From positions 744,001 to 808,000 of the forward strand of contig JACJWA010000001.1 in assembly GCA_020637395.1 (NCBI GenBank): a stretch of 64,000 nt of DNA, read 5' to 3'. Each line of letters starts with the position of its first letter. The first letter of the stretch is position 1. Positions 42,131 through 50,850 of the stretch are shown piece after piece. This DNA comes from Calditrichota bacterium. GTDB taxonomy: Bacteria; Electryoneota; RPQS01. Both the position numbers and the translations under genes were made by a program. Under the pieces are notes generated by a model. The model worked only from the letters and a program-made list of their open reading frames with translations. It was not told where the DNA came from and did not search any database.

Positions 42131-42159
42131 TTGCTTTTTTGCTGCTCTCTGTGTATATT
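42131..42159 (+). promoter_or_regulatory. Predicted promoter of the polysaccharide cluster
   Basis: TTGCTT, 17 bases, TATATT (42154-42159). The string CTGTGTATATTT around the -10 is identical to that of the polyamine promoter. The -35 is weak. Confidence 0.55.
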
Positions 42160-42197
42160 TTATGTTACCGGTTTCCTGAAAACCAGAAACGAAACAC

Positions 42198-43505
42198 ATG
42201 AATCTCAACACCTTAAAAAAGAAGGCGCAGGACAAGACCCTGCGAGTTGGCGTCGTTGGGCTGGGCTATGTCGGCTTGCCTCTGGCGGTACAGTTTGCTG
42301 CCAAAGGTATTCGTGTCACGGGCATTGATGTCTCTGAGTCCAAGCTTGAAAAACTGAAGCGAGGAGAGAACTACGTTCTTGACGTAGATGATAAACAGCT
42401 CGCTGACGCCGTGAAAACCGGCATGCTCGAAGCGACTTCAGATTACTCAGTGATCAAGGATCTTGACGCAATCTCGATCTGCGTTCCGACGCCCCTGCGT
42501 AAGACCGGCGATCCGGACATTTCTTACATCATCGCGGCGCGTGACGAAATCCTGAAGTATGCACATCCCGGTTTGCTGATCGTGCTCGAAAGCACCACCT
42601 ATCCCGGCACGACGGATGAGTTGATGGTGCCTGCGTTTCATGAAATCGGTCTGACCGTCGGTGAAGATGTCTTTATCTGTTTCTCGCCGGAACGTGTGGA
42701 CCCGGGCAACGAGAGATACGGAACTCACAACACGCCGAAAGTCATGGGCGGCACGACCCCGGCCTGTTTCGACGCCGCGCAGGCCGTGTACTCGCTTGTG
42801 ATTGAGACCATTGTTCCCGTTTCGAGCACCCAGGCTGCGGAGCTTGTGAAACTGCTTGAGAACACGTTTCGTTCAATCAATATCGGACTGGTCAACGAGC
42901 TGGCCATCATGTGCGACATTCTTGGCGTGGACGTCTGGGAAGTGATTCGCGCGGCCTCCACGAAGCCCTTCGGATTCATGCCCTTCTATCCCGGACCGGG
43001 TCTGGGAGGGCACTGCATACCGATTGACCCGATCTACCTGTCGTGGAAACTCAAGACCCTAAAGTATCGCGCTCGCTTCATTGAGCTTGCTGATGACATC
43101 AACACCAGCATGCCGGAGTATGTTGTGCAGCGCGCCGCGGACGCCCTGAATGAACAGGGCAAGGCCGTCAAGGGCTGTAATGTGCTGGTCATGGGGGTCG
43201 CGTACAAGCGGGATATTGACGACTCGCGCGAATCTCCTTCGCTGGATATTATCGAGCTCTTGATGAAGCGCGGCGCGACGGTGTCGTATCATGATCCGTA
43301 CATTCCGGAAGTGGCCACGGCGAATCATGAAATGAAGTCCGTTCCCATTGATGCGGACTCTCTGGCCAAGTATGACCTGGCTGTGATCTGCACCGACCAT
43401 CGCAATATTGACTATGGGCAGCTATGCGAACTGGTGCCGCTGGTCTTTGATGCGCGCAACGCCACGGCGGCGCTGGGCAAACGTGACAACGTGGTGAAAC
43501 TGTAG
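42198..43505 (+). CDS. UDP-N-acetylhexosamine/UDP-glucose 6-dehydrogenase family
   Basis: 435 residues. Two-step NAD-dependent oxidation of a UDP-hexose C6 to the uronic acid, most like WbpA/WbpO/TviB enzymes acting on UDP-GlcNAc or UDP-GalNAc. Rossmann motif GLGYVGLPLA near residue 24, the central helical domain with PGPGLGGHCIPIDP (catalytic Cys273), and the C-terminal UDP-binding domain (GVAYKRDIDDSRESPSLDI). Distinct from the second dehydrogenase at 55219. With the SDR epimerase at 47338 it could supply UDP-GalNAcA, and with the aminotransferase at 48282 a diamino uronic sugar. First gene of a run of about 18 kb of same-strand genes. Confidence 0.9.
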   Translation: MNLNTLKKKAQDKTLRVGVVGLGYVGLPLAVQFAAKGIRVTGIDVSESKLEKLKRGENYVLDVDDKQLADAVKTGMLEATSDYSVIKDLDAISICVPTPLRKTGDPDISYIIAARDEILKYAHPGLLIVLESTTYPGTTDELMVPAFHEIGLTVGEDVFICFSPERVDPGNERYGTHNTPKVMGGTTPACFDAAQAVYSLVIETIVPVSSTQAAELVKLLENTFRSINIGLVNELAIMCDILGVDVWEVIRAASTKPFGFMPFYPGPGLGGHCIPIDPIYLSWKLKTLKYRARFIELADDINTSMPEYVVQRAADALNEQGKAVKGCNVLVMGVAYKRDIDDSRESPSLDIIELLMKRGATVSYHDPYIPEVATANHEMKSVPIDADSLAKYDLAVICTDHRNIDYGQLCELVPLVFDARNATAALGKRDNVVKL

Positions 43506-43515
43506 GCACGGACGA

Positions 43516-44418
43516 GTGAAACAACTCGGAGCCATCGTTGAATTGCTTCGGCCCACACAGTGGTCGAAGAATCTGATCATCTTCGCGGCGGTCTTGTTTT
43601 CGCCCGCGCGAGTAGTTCTCGAATCTCCGGAAGTTGTCCTTCGTGCGCTGCAGGGCTTCGCCGCCTTCTGTCTGCTTTCGTCAGCGGTTTACGCGCTGAA
43701 CGACGTCTTGGACATCGAGGCCGACCGCGGGCATCCAAAGAAGAAGAATCGTCCCTTGCCGTCCGGCAGAGTATCCCCGTCCGCCGCGATTGCGCTGGCT
43801 ATTCTTCTCGCCGTCGCCGGAGTGGGGTGGGCCTTCCTGCTGGATTCCTATTTTGGCTGGTTGGCTGTGGCCTATCTCACCGCGAATCTGGCCTATTCAC
43901 TTGGACTCAAGCAAGCAGTCATTGTGGATGTGCTCTTGCTGTCTATGGGATTTGTGCTGCGGGCGGTGGGCGGCGTGGCGGTGATTCGCGCTATGCTTCC
44001 CGAAGTGTATCTCTCCTATTGGCTGATTCTGTGCGCTTTTCTGCTCTCGCTGTTTCTTGCTTTGGCCAAACGCAGGCACGAAATTGCCATTCTGGGTGAC
44101 GCCGCGGCCAGTCACCGCGCGAGTCTCGCCGCCTACAGTCTGACCTTCATTGATCAGATGCTGGCGTCGCTCTGCGCTGCCACGATCGTCGCATACAGTC
44201 TCTACACGATTTCCGATGATACATTCAGACACTATGGCACGCGCAACTTGTTCTGGACGTTGCCCTTTGTCGTGTATGGCCTGTTTCGCTACTTGTATCT
44301 GATCTACAATCGAGGAGAAGGCGGAGATCCGTCGAGACTCTTGGTGAAAGATCGCGGCACATTGATCAATGTCGCGCTATGGGCGCTGACGACGGCCACC
44401 ATTGTGTACATGACATGA
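43516..44418 (+). CDS. UbiA-family prenyltransferase (decaprenyl-phosphate phosphoribosyltransferase-like)
   Basis: 300 residues from GTG 43516. Eight or nine membrane helices. First aspartate motif NDVLDIEADRGHPKKKNRPLPSG (first 20: NDVLDIEADRGHPKKKNRPL) near residue 72 and a second polar loop KRRHEIAILGD near 190, as in DPPR synthase-type UbiA proteins, which move 5-phosphoribosyl pyrophosphate onto a polyprenyl phosphate. Here it may make a lipid-linked pentose donor for envelope glycans. The sugar acceptor is inferred from family and neighbours. Overlaps the following lipoprotein gene by ATGA. Confidence 0.88.
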   Translation: MKQLGAIVELLRPTQWSKNLIIFAAVLFSPARVVLESPEVVLRALQGFAAFCLLSSAVYALNDVLDIEADRGHPKKKNRPLPSGRVSPSAAIALAILLAVAGVGWAFLLDSYFGWLAVAYLTANLAYSLGLKQAVIVDVLLLSMGFVLRAVGGVAVIRAMLPEVYLSYWLILCAFLLSLFLALAKRRHEIAILGDAAASHRASLAAYSLTFIDQMLASLCAATIVAYSLYTISDDTFRHYGTRNLFWTLPFVVYGLFRYLYLIYNRGEGGDPSRLLVKDRGTLINVALWALTTATIVYMT

Positions 44419-45926
44419 GCAATGCAATAGTCAGACAATTCCGGATCAGCGTATTCCTGTTCTTCGTCTCGGCTTCTCTATTTGTTTCCTGCAAGAAAGG
44501 CGAGGAAGGAAAGAGCGGTGTCACGGGCAGAATCACGGCCGCGGAAGGCACCGGTGCTGGTGCTCTCGTTCGACTCTATCCCGCGCCCGATCCATTTGCA
44601 GAAGAATCGGTGTGGTCCGTTCCCGACGGAGAAAGTTCTGTCGGCTTTGATTACGATCTGCACTTCGGATTTGATCACCGTTTGCTCAGTTCCGCCCGTT
44701 CAGATACCGCGGACAACAACGGCGACTTTCAGTTCGAGGACGTGACGATTGGAGACTATGTCATCGTCGCCGACAAGCCTGGTCAAGGATGGACGCCCTA
44801 TCGGCTGATCCATGTGTCGGGTGATCTTTCGGTCGGTGATTTGCAGCTTCCGCGCGTCCGCACCTACTCCAATGACGACGGCGACCTATCCGTGTTCATT
44901 CAAGAGAACACCACGTGGGAAGCGGGGACGCAGTATGTCATCAGGGACAACGCCTTTGTGCGCAGCGGAGCGACCCTGACCATTCAGCCCGGAGCAACTG
45001 TCCTGCTGGCTGGAAACAAGGCACTGAACATTCAGGATGGCACGCTTGTCTGTCGAGGCACGGCGGACAAATTCATTGTGTTCGCAGCTGCGGATGTCGT
45101 AAGCCGTGATCCCGACGAGTGGCTCCGCGTCCGATTGTCCGCGGAAGCCTCACCCCCGAATTTTGCGTACACTGCCTTTCGCAACGGCGCCACGGCTATC
45201 AGCACAGAAGCGGACAGCGGCTTGGTCGAGTATTGTTCGTTTGAAAGGTTTGTCAACGAAGGTGTGTTGGCTCTGCAGCAGCCGCCGCTTGTGCGCCGCT
45301 GCGTCTTCAACCTTACCGCCACGGGAATCTGGGCCGCGTCCACTGCCGGATTTCATTGCGAGCGCAACGTCTTTCAAACCTGCGACCCATTTGCGATCGT
45401 GCTCGACAGCTTGCGCGATGGTGAGATTTTCTGCAACTGGTTTCGCGACTGCGGCGGCGCGGACACCAGCGGCTCCGTGGATCGCGGCGTCATCAGCATG
45501 GATCTGGTTACCGACTTCGATGTGCACAACAACTACTTCGAAACCTCCTGGCACGCATTTGCGATGGGTTCACATGTGGACTCCTCCGTGTACATCCACC
45601 ACAATCAGTTTCACCGGATGAACAGAGTCGTGGATATCAGCGTCACCGAAGAACGGCGAGGTCCGTCCTACCCCACGGTCAAGTACAACTGTTTCACGAC
45701 GATCAGCCGCAGCGTGATATTTATTCACTGCAATCAGCACAATACGCACGACATGGACGCCACGAGCAACTACTGGGGAACGACAAGCATCGCGACCATC
45801 GAGAGCAACTACATCAACGATAGAAACGACGATCCGATTTGCCCAATCGTTTACATTGATCCCGTATTGGCTTCCTGTGCCGACGTGCGAACCCAAACCG
45901 GAACCGACGCGGGAATCTGCCCCTAA
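44415..45926 (+). CDS. Predicted lipoprotein with right-handed beta-helix
   Basis: About 503 residues from ATG 44415, overlapping the UbiA stop by 4 bp. Signal peptide with a lipobox-like end SLFVSCKK, giving a lipidated Cys near residue 24. Residues about 30-130 hold a carboxypeptidase-regulatory-like/Ig fold (GVTGRITAAEGTGAGALVRL, FQFEDVTIGDYVIVADKPG). Residues about 165-470 form a parallel beta-helix with IQPGATVLLAG, N-x-F and Cys ladders (YNCF, CSFER, RCVF). Such helices occur in polysaccharide lyases, epimerases and binding proteins, and no catalytic residues can be assigned. Its place inside a glycan cluster suggests contact with a cell-surface polysaccharide. Confidence 0.75.
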   Translation: MSNAIVRQFRISVFLFFVSASLFVSCKKGEEGKSGVTGRITAAEGTGAGALVRLYPAPDPFAEESVWSVPDGESSVGFDYDLHFGFDHRLLSSARSDTADNNGDFQFEDVTIGDYVIVADKPGQGWTPYRLIHVSGDLSVGDLQLPRVRTYSNDDGDLSVFIQENTTWEAGTQYVIRDNAFVRSGATLTIQPGATVLLAGNKALNIQDGTLVCRGTADKFIVFAAADVVSRDPDEWLRVRLSAEASPPNFAYTAFRNGATAISTEADSGLVEYCSFERFVNEGVLALQQPPLVRRCVFNLTATGIWAASTAGFHCERNVFQTCDPFAIVLDSLRDGEIFCNWFRDCGGADTSGSVDRGVISMDLVTDFDVHNNYFETSWHAFAMGSHVDSSVYIHHNQFHRMNRVVDISVTEERRGPSYPTVKYNCFTTISRSVIFIHCNQHNTHDMDATSNYWGTTSIATIESNYINDRNDDPICPIVYIDPVLASCADVRTQTGTDAGICP

Positions 45927-45929
45927 CAC

Positions 45930-47336
45930 GTGCAATACATCGGCAAGGATATCGTTACACACGGTTCGCTGCTGCACCTGAATCGCGACATTGCCTGGAA
46001 GGAGCTGCGCTCACGCGCCAAACAGGGAATTCGCAAGGCACAGAGCGCGGGCATTCGTGTAGTGGAGAGCCGCGACCTGAGTTTGATGGCCAAGCTTTGG
46101 TATGACCCTGAGACTCTGACCGATTCGCTCTCACCGGAACAGAAGCTCTTTCTGGCGTACGTTGGATCAGAGCTTGTCGGCGGCATCATCGTCACACCTG
46201 TGACACCGAACACTCTCTTCTATCACTACGGCGGCACGAATGAACTCGGACGGCAGATTGAGGCAAACGCGTATCTGTTCTGGCACGTTGTGTGTGAGTA
46301 CGAATCCAGCGAGTTTGAATACCTCGACGTCGGCGTAAGCTTCCGTCAGGAGCTTCAACACTACTTTCAAAAGTATTGCACGAAGCCTTATCCGATTCTC
46401 TTTCGCTCGCCTCCGCCTTCGTCCCGCCCGCTCATCCAACTGGAGCCCTTTGATGGATCGGATCTCGACTCGCCTGAAGAGCAGGTGATCGCCATCAACA
46501 CGGCGCTCTTTGAGTTCTTCGAAGCGGAGTTCACGTTCATGCCGTCGTGGCTCTTCGCGCTTCAGTCCGCGCTGCGCGCCGCGGGAATTCCCAAAGGGGC
46601 AATTGTCGGAGTATGGTCCTCTGTTGCTGAGCCATCGTATGTGGAGCTTCTTTCGAATCTCCTCGGTGATCAATGGAGATTCTCGGCTCGACCTGAAGAA
46701 TGTGACGCGCGCATTGCCTGCCACCGCTGGGGGTATTGGTGTGCGGAGACCGAATCCCTGGCCATGCTTGGCGAGCCTCTGATTGAGGATTGCCGGGATG
46801 TTCTGCTTCACGATGACTTGCCGATGCGGCCCGGGAGCCTTGGCCGATATTCAGTGTTTGACTTCGCGCGGTTCTTGCCGCTGCCGTTTGGCGCCGCGTT
46901 GGTCGGTGAGCACTTTCCGGACAAACAGATCTGGGATCTCTTTCATTGTTTGGATGTCTCCAAACGAAATCGAGTGCGCGAAGGTTTGCAGATTCATTGG
47001 CGCAAACGAGAACAGAATCTGCTTGCCCGCCGTGCGAATCATGCCAAGTTAGGTGAGCTGTTTGCCTTGACCGGAATGCACGACTCAGTGCCTGGTCAAT
47101 GCGCCCCTGCTTGCTACGTACTGCATTCCAGCGATCCCTATTCCGTGAAGGCCATTCATCAACGCTTGGCTGAGTTCGGCGTAAGCACGGAACTTGATGA
47201 GGCAGCATCATTGCTTGCCTTGCCGTGCCACGCAAAGCTCGGCACCGGACAAATCGAATACATCTTCGCCGCCATCCGCGGCATGATCAATCCCTGCTAC
47301 ACCTACGTGCGGCCCGATCCAGAATCAAACTCATAG
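45930..47336 (+). CDS. GNAT/FemAB-like domain fused to degenerate DegT-fold domain
   Basis: 468 residues from GTG 45930. Residues about 1-155 look like a GNAT/FemAB acyltransferase (IRKAQSAGIRVVESRDL, LVGGIIVTP, FYHYGGTNE, FEYLDVGVS). Residues about 180-468 have the outline of a DegT/DnrJ/EryC1 PLP-dependent aminotransferase, including the late LPCHAKLGTGQIEYIFAAIRG that normally ends the family. At the place of the PLP-binding Lys the sequence reads YSVFDFARFLPLPFGAALV, with Arg, so classical transamination is unlikely. The combination suggests a sugar-amine acylating protein with a binding-only second half. Function unknown. Confidence 0.6.
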   Translation: MQYIGKDIVTHGSLLHLNRDIAWKELRSRAKQGIRKAQSAGIRVVESRDLSLMAKLWYDPETLTDSLSPEQKLFLAYVGSELVGGIIVTPVTPNTLFYHYGGTNELGRQIEANAYLFWHVVCEYESSEFEYLDVGVSFRQELQHYFQKYCTKPYPILFRSPPPSSRPLIQLEPFDGSDLDSPEEQVIAINTALFEFFEAEFTFMPSWLFALQSALRAAGIPKGAIVGVWSSVAEPSYVELLSNLLGDQWRFSARPEECDARIACHRWGYWCAETESLAMLGEPLIEDCRDVLLHDDLPMRPGSLGRYSVFDFARFLPLPFGAALVGEHFPDKQIWDLFHCLDVSKRNRVREGLQIHWRKREQNLLARRANHAKLGELFALTGMHDSVPGQCAPACYVLHSSDPYSVKAIHQRLAEFGVSTELDEAASLLALPCHAKLGTGQIEYIFAAIRGMINPCYTYVRPDPESNS

Positions 47337-47337
47337 T

Positions 47338-48279
47338 ATGCCCTCAAGATATCTGATCACCGGCGGTGCCGGATTTATCGGTTCAAACATCGTTGAAGAA
47401 TTGCTGCGGCGCGGACAGTCGGTTCGCGTGTTCGATAACTTCTCCACCGGAAAACGAGAAAATCTTGCCGCCTTCCTGAACGACATCGAACTGCACGAGG
47501 GTGACTTGCGGGACGAGTCCGCGCTTGCACGCGCCGTGAAAGGATGCGACTATGTGCTGCATCAAGGAGCCTTGGGATCTGTACCACGCTCGATTCACGA
47601 TCCCGTGACGACCCATGAAGTGAACATTCGCGGCACACTGAACGCATTGATCGCCGCGCGCGACGCCGGCGTGAAACGATTTGTCGCTGCCTCAAGTTCC
47701 TCGGTGTATGGAAACACGCCGACGCTTCCCAAGATTGAATCCATGCCGGTGCTTCCGCTTTCTCCCTATGCCGTCAGCAAACTCGCCACGGAGAAGTACT
47801 GCGCGGCGTTTCACTCGGTGTACGGACTCGAGACTGTGGCTCTGCGGTACTTCAATATCTTCGGTCCACGACAGGATCCCGCGTCGCAATATGCCGCAGT
47901 CATTCCGCTTTTCATTACGCGCGCCATGAAGAACGAATCGCCCATTGTTCACGGTGACGGAAAACAGTCACGCGATTTCACGTTTGTGGACAACGCGGTC
48001 AGCGCGAATCTCTTGGCCTGCGAAGCGCCTGCCGACAAAGTGGCGGGCGAGTTTTTCAATGTGGCTTGCGGCGAACGCTATTCGCTGCTCGACATTCTGA
48101 ACGGCATTGGTGCCGCGCTGGGCAAAGACATTTCTCCCGTTCATGAACCGACTCGAGCCGGTGATGTACGGGATTCACTTGCATCCATTGAGAAGTTTCA
48201 GACCGCTTCCGGGTATCGTGTCCTGGTGACGATGCCCGAAGGGCTGAAGCGAACGGTGGATTACTTTAAGAAAGCATAG
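47338..48279 (+). CDS. NAD-dependent sugar epimerase/dehydratase (WbpP/TviC-like SDR)
   Basis: 313 residues. Extended short-chain dehydrogenase. NAD motif GGAGFIGSN at 8-16, the Ser-Ser-Ser block (AASSSSVYGNTP), and the catalytic Tyr-x-x-x-Lys in YAVSKLATEKY near residue 146. The sequence FNIFGPRQDPASQYAAVIP is typical of UDP-GlcNAc/UDP-GlcNAcA 4-epimerases. Probably forms the GalNAc-type sugar for the dehydrogenase at 42198. Starts one base after the previous stop. Confidence 0.88.
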   Translation: MPSRYLITGGAGFIGSNIVEELLRRGQSVRVFDNFSTGKRENLAAFLNDIELHEGDLRDESALARAVKGCDYVLHQGALGSVPRSIHDPVTTHEVNIRGTLNALIAARDAGVKRFVAASSSSVYGNTPTLPKIESMPVLPLSPYAVSKLATEKYCAAFHSVYGLETVALRYFNIFGPRQDPASQYAAVIPLFITRAMKNESPIVHGDGKQSRDFTFVDNAVSANLLACEAPADKVAGEFFNVACGERYSLLDILNGIGAALGKDISPVHEPTRAGDVRDSLASIEKFQTASGYRVLVTMPEGLKRTVDYFKKA

Positions 48280-48281
48280 TC

Positions 48282-49388
48282 ATGAGCGTTGGCATGTTGA
48301 ATCTGCAAGCGCAGTTCCGCCAGATTCGCGAAGAAGTGATGGCGGAAGTCACGCAGATTTTTGAGACACAGAGTTTCATTTTGGGAAGCCGGGTTAAGGG
48401 ACTTGAAGAGAAGATGGCGGCCCTTGCGGGGATGCCCTATGGTATCGGCGTGTCGTCCGGAACGGATGCGCTGCTTCTGTCCGTGATGGCGCTGAAACCT
48501 GAGCCCGGTGATGAGGTGATCACGACGCCTTACACCTTTTTCGCTACGGCAAGCTCAATCGTGCGCGGCGGAGCACGCCCCGTGTTTGTGGACGTGGATG
48601 ATGTAACCTTTAACGCGCGCGCGGATCTCCTTGAAGCCGCGGTCACCAAGCGTACTCGCGCCTTGATGCCTGTGCATCTCTTCGGTCAAATGGTGAATCC
48701 CGCCGAGTGGACGGCAGTCGCGCAAGCGCAAAGGCTGCGCATCATTGAAGATGCAGCGCAGGCAGTCGGAGCCACTTTCAACGGCGTCACCGCCGGAGGA
48801 TTTGGTGATCTCAGTTGTTTCTCGTTTTATCCTACCAAGAATCTGGGCGGAGCGGGAGATGGCGGAATGGTGCTTGCCCGGGATGAGGCGCTGGCGCATG
48901 ACGTCCGCATCAACCGTGTGCATGGCGGCAAGGATCGCTACTTTCACGACCAAATCGGCATCTGCGGACGTCTGGACGAATTGCAGGCCGCCGTGCTGCA
49001 AGTGAAGTTTCGCTATCTCGCGCAGTGGAATGAACGAAGACGTGCTATTGCGGACATGTACAAGCAGGGCCTTATCAACACGCCTGCCATCTGCCCGATT
49101 GAAACTCCGGGTGCTTATCACACCTATCATCAGTATGTCATTCGCGCTCCGAAGCGCGATGAACTCATGGAATTCCTGAAGTCGCGCGGCATCGGCAGTA
49201 TGATCTACTACCCTGTTCCCCTGCATTTGCAAAAGTGTTTCAGCTTCCTGGGATATAAGGAAGGCGACTTCCCTGTGTCCGAAAGATTAGCCAAGGAAAC
49301 CCTTGCGCTTCCGATGTCCGCGGAACTAACCGATGATGAAGTCATGGAAGTCTGCGGAGCGGTTCGCGACTTCTACTCAGGGAAATAG
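48282..49388 (+). CDS. DegT/DnrJ/EryC1-family sugar aminotransferase
   Basis: 368 residues. PLP-dependent transfer of an amino group to a keto nucleotide sugar. The key features are IEDAAQAVGA (Asp near 161 holding the PLP ring) and the PLP Lys in SFYPTKNLGGAGDGGM (about residue 187). The VPLHLQKCFSFLGY and FPVSERLAKETLALPM segments match WbpE/ArnB-type enzymes. The related domain in the gene at 45930 lacks this Lys. The product position (C3 or C4) is not clear. Confidence 0.93.
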   Translation: MSVGMLNLQAQFRQIREEVMAEVTQIFETQSFILGSRVKGLEEKMAALAGMPYGIGVSSGTDALLLSVMALKPEPGDEVITTPYTFFATASSIVRGGARPVFVDVDDVTFNARADLLEAAVTKRTRALMPVHLFGQMVNPAEWTAVAQAQRLRIIEDAAQAVGATFNGVTAGGFGDLSCFSFYPTKNLGGAGDGGMVLARDEALAHDVRINRVHGGKDRYFHDQIGICGRLDELQAAVLQVKFRYLAQWNERRRAIADMYKQGLINTPAICPIETPGAYHTYHQYVIRAPKRDELMEFLKSRGIGSMIYYPVPLHLQKCFSFLGYKEGDFPVSERLAKETLALPMSAELTDDEVMEVCGAVRDFYSGK

Positions 49389-49407
49389 ACCGAGCGGGAC
49401 GCAGCGC

Positions 49408-50835
49408 ATGGCGAAGAACGTCGAGAGAACGATGTGGATGCGGGTCTTTCACTTGGTGGGAGACCTGTTGCTCACGGTTGTCTCTTTTGTGCTTGCGTTT
49501 GCGGTTCGCACCGAGATTCGCTCAATCTATTTCTTCGGAAGCGCGCAGTCTGTTCATAACTACTATGAGATTATGATCCTGCTGGTGCCTGTTTGGTGGC
49601 TCCTGCTGGATTTGCAGCGATCATCTCATGAGTTTGCCACGACAACGGTCTGGCACGATTTCAAGATTGCTCTCCGTACCGCGGTGTTTGGAACGGTGGG
49701 ACTCTTTGCCGCGGCCTACATCCTCCGCATCGAGCTTCCGCCGCGTTCGACGATGCTGCTCTTTATGCTGCTTAATGCGTCGTTGCTCACCGTCAACAGA
49801 GTCTTCTTCAAGTCCATTCGCGAACACATTCGTGCTGAGGGCGGCCTCAACAAGCGCGTGTTGATCATTGGAACGGTGGAAAAGGCCTTACGATTCATCA
49901 AGACCATAGAAGAGAACGACTCCTTTTCCGTCCAGCTTGTGGGATTCGTGGACACCGAGCGAGGCCATTCATCCGATGCTGGTGTCGCAAAGCTGCTCGG
50001 GTCTCCGGATGATCTGCAGCAGATTCTGCACTCGCACACGATTGACGAAGTCGTCTTTGCCGTCCCGACCAGACACATCGCCGACTGTACCGACATGCTG
50101 GCACTGTGCGAGCAGGAAGGTGTACGCTCGGTGATTCTGTCCGACTGGTTTTCCAATCTGGTTGCGCACGTCTCGACGGACATTCAGTATGATCAGCCGG
50201 TCCTGATCTATACCTCGATGCGGCACAAAGAGTGGCAGATTCTGGTCAAGAGAATCTTTGACATTGCATTTTCGAGTTTCTTGCTGATCCTTTTGTTCCC
50301 GCTCCTCTTGGTGATTGCCATCGCGATTAAGCTGACTGACCGCGGGCCAGTCTTCTACAAGTGGAAAGTTGTGGGCTTCAACAAAGAGAAGTTCACCGGT
50401 TACAAGTTCAGGACGATGGTCACCAATGCGGATCAGATCAAAGCAAAGCTGGAAGCGCAAAACGAGATGAAAGGCGCGGTCTTTAAAATTAAGAACGACC
50501 CGCGCATCACTCCCGTAGGCCGTCATCTGCGCAAGTTCAGTCTGGATGAGCTTCCGCAGCTCTGGAGTGTTCTGAAAGGTGACATGTCTATAGTCGGTCC
50601 GCGACCTCCGCTGGAAACGGAATTGCCGCGATTTGACAGCTGGCACCGCAGAAAACTTTCTGTCAAACCGGGATTGACGTGCTTGTGGCAGATTTCCGGA
50701 CGGAGCGCGATCACCGATTTTGACGAATGGGTGAAGCTCGATCTGGCGTACATTGACAACTGGACGCTGCTACTCGATTTCAAGATTTTGCTGAAAACAA
50801 TTCCCGCCGTTCTGCTTGGGCGCGGTGCTCACTAA
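49408..50835 (+). CDS. Polyprenyl-phosphate glycosylphosphotransferase (WbaP/WcaJ-like)
   Basis: About 475 residues from ATG 49408 (the longer frame from 49333 overlaps the aminotransferase). Starts glycan synthesis by moving a sugar 1-phosphate from a UDP-sugar to undecaprenyl phosphate. Four N-terminal membrane helices (about 10-130), a CoA-binding-like Rossmann domain (about 145-270, RVLIIGTVEKALR), one more membrane segment near 295-315, and the catalytic bac_transf domain (KRIFDIAFS, GPVFYKWK, KFRTM, the RKFSLDELPQLWSVLKGDMS block with Asp-Glu, and CLWQISGRS). The only initiating transferase in the window. Confidence 0.93.
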   Translation: MAKNVERTMWMRVFHLVGDLLLTVVSFVLAFAVRTEIRSIYFFGSAQSVHNYYEIMILLVPVWWLLLDLQRSSHEFATTTVWHDFKIALRTAVFGTVGLFAAAYILRIELPPRSTMLLFMLLNASLLTVNRVFFKSIREHIRAEGGLNKRVLIIGTVEKALRFIKTIEENDSFSVQLVGFVDTERGHSSDAGVAKLLGSPDDLQQILHSHTIDEVVFAVPTRHIADCTDMLALCEQEGVRSVILSDWFSNLVAHVSTDIQYDQPVLIYTSMRHKEWQILVKRIFDIAFSSFLLILLFPLLLVIAIAIKLTDRGPVFYKWKVVGFNKEKFTGYKFRTMVTNADQIKAKLEAQNEMKGAVFKIKNDPRITPVGRHLRKFSLDELPQLWSVLKGDMSIVGPRPPLETELPRFDSWHRRKLSVKPGLTCLWQISGRSAITDFDEWVKLDLAYIDNWTLLLDFKILLKTIPAVLLGRGAH

Positions 50836-50850
50836 CTTCATAGGACTCCT

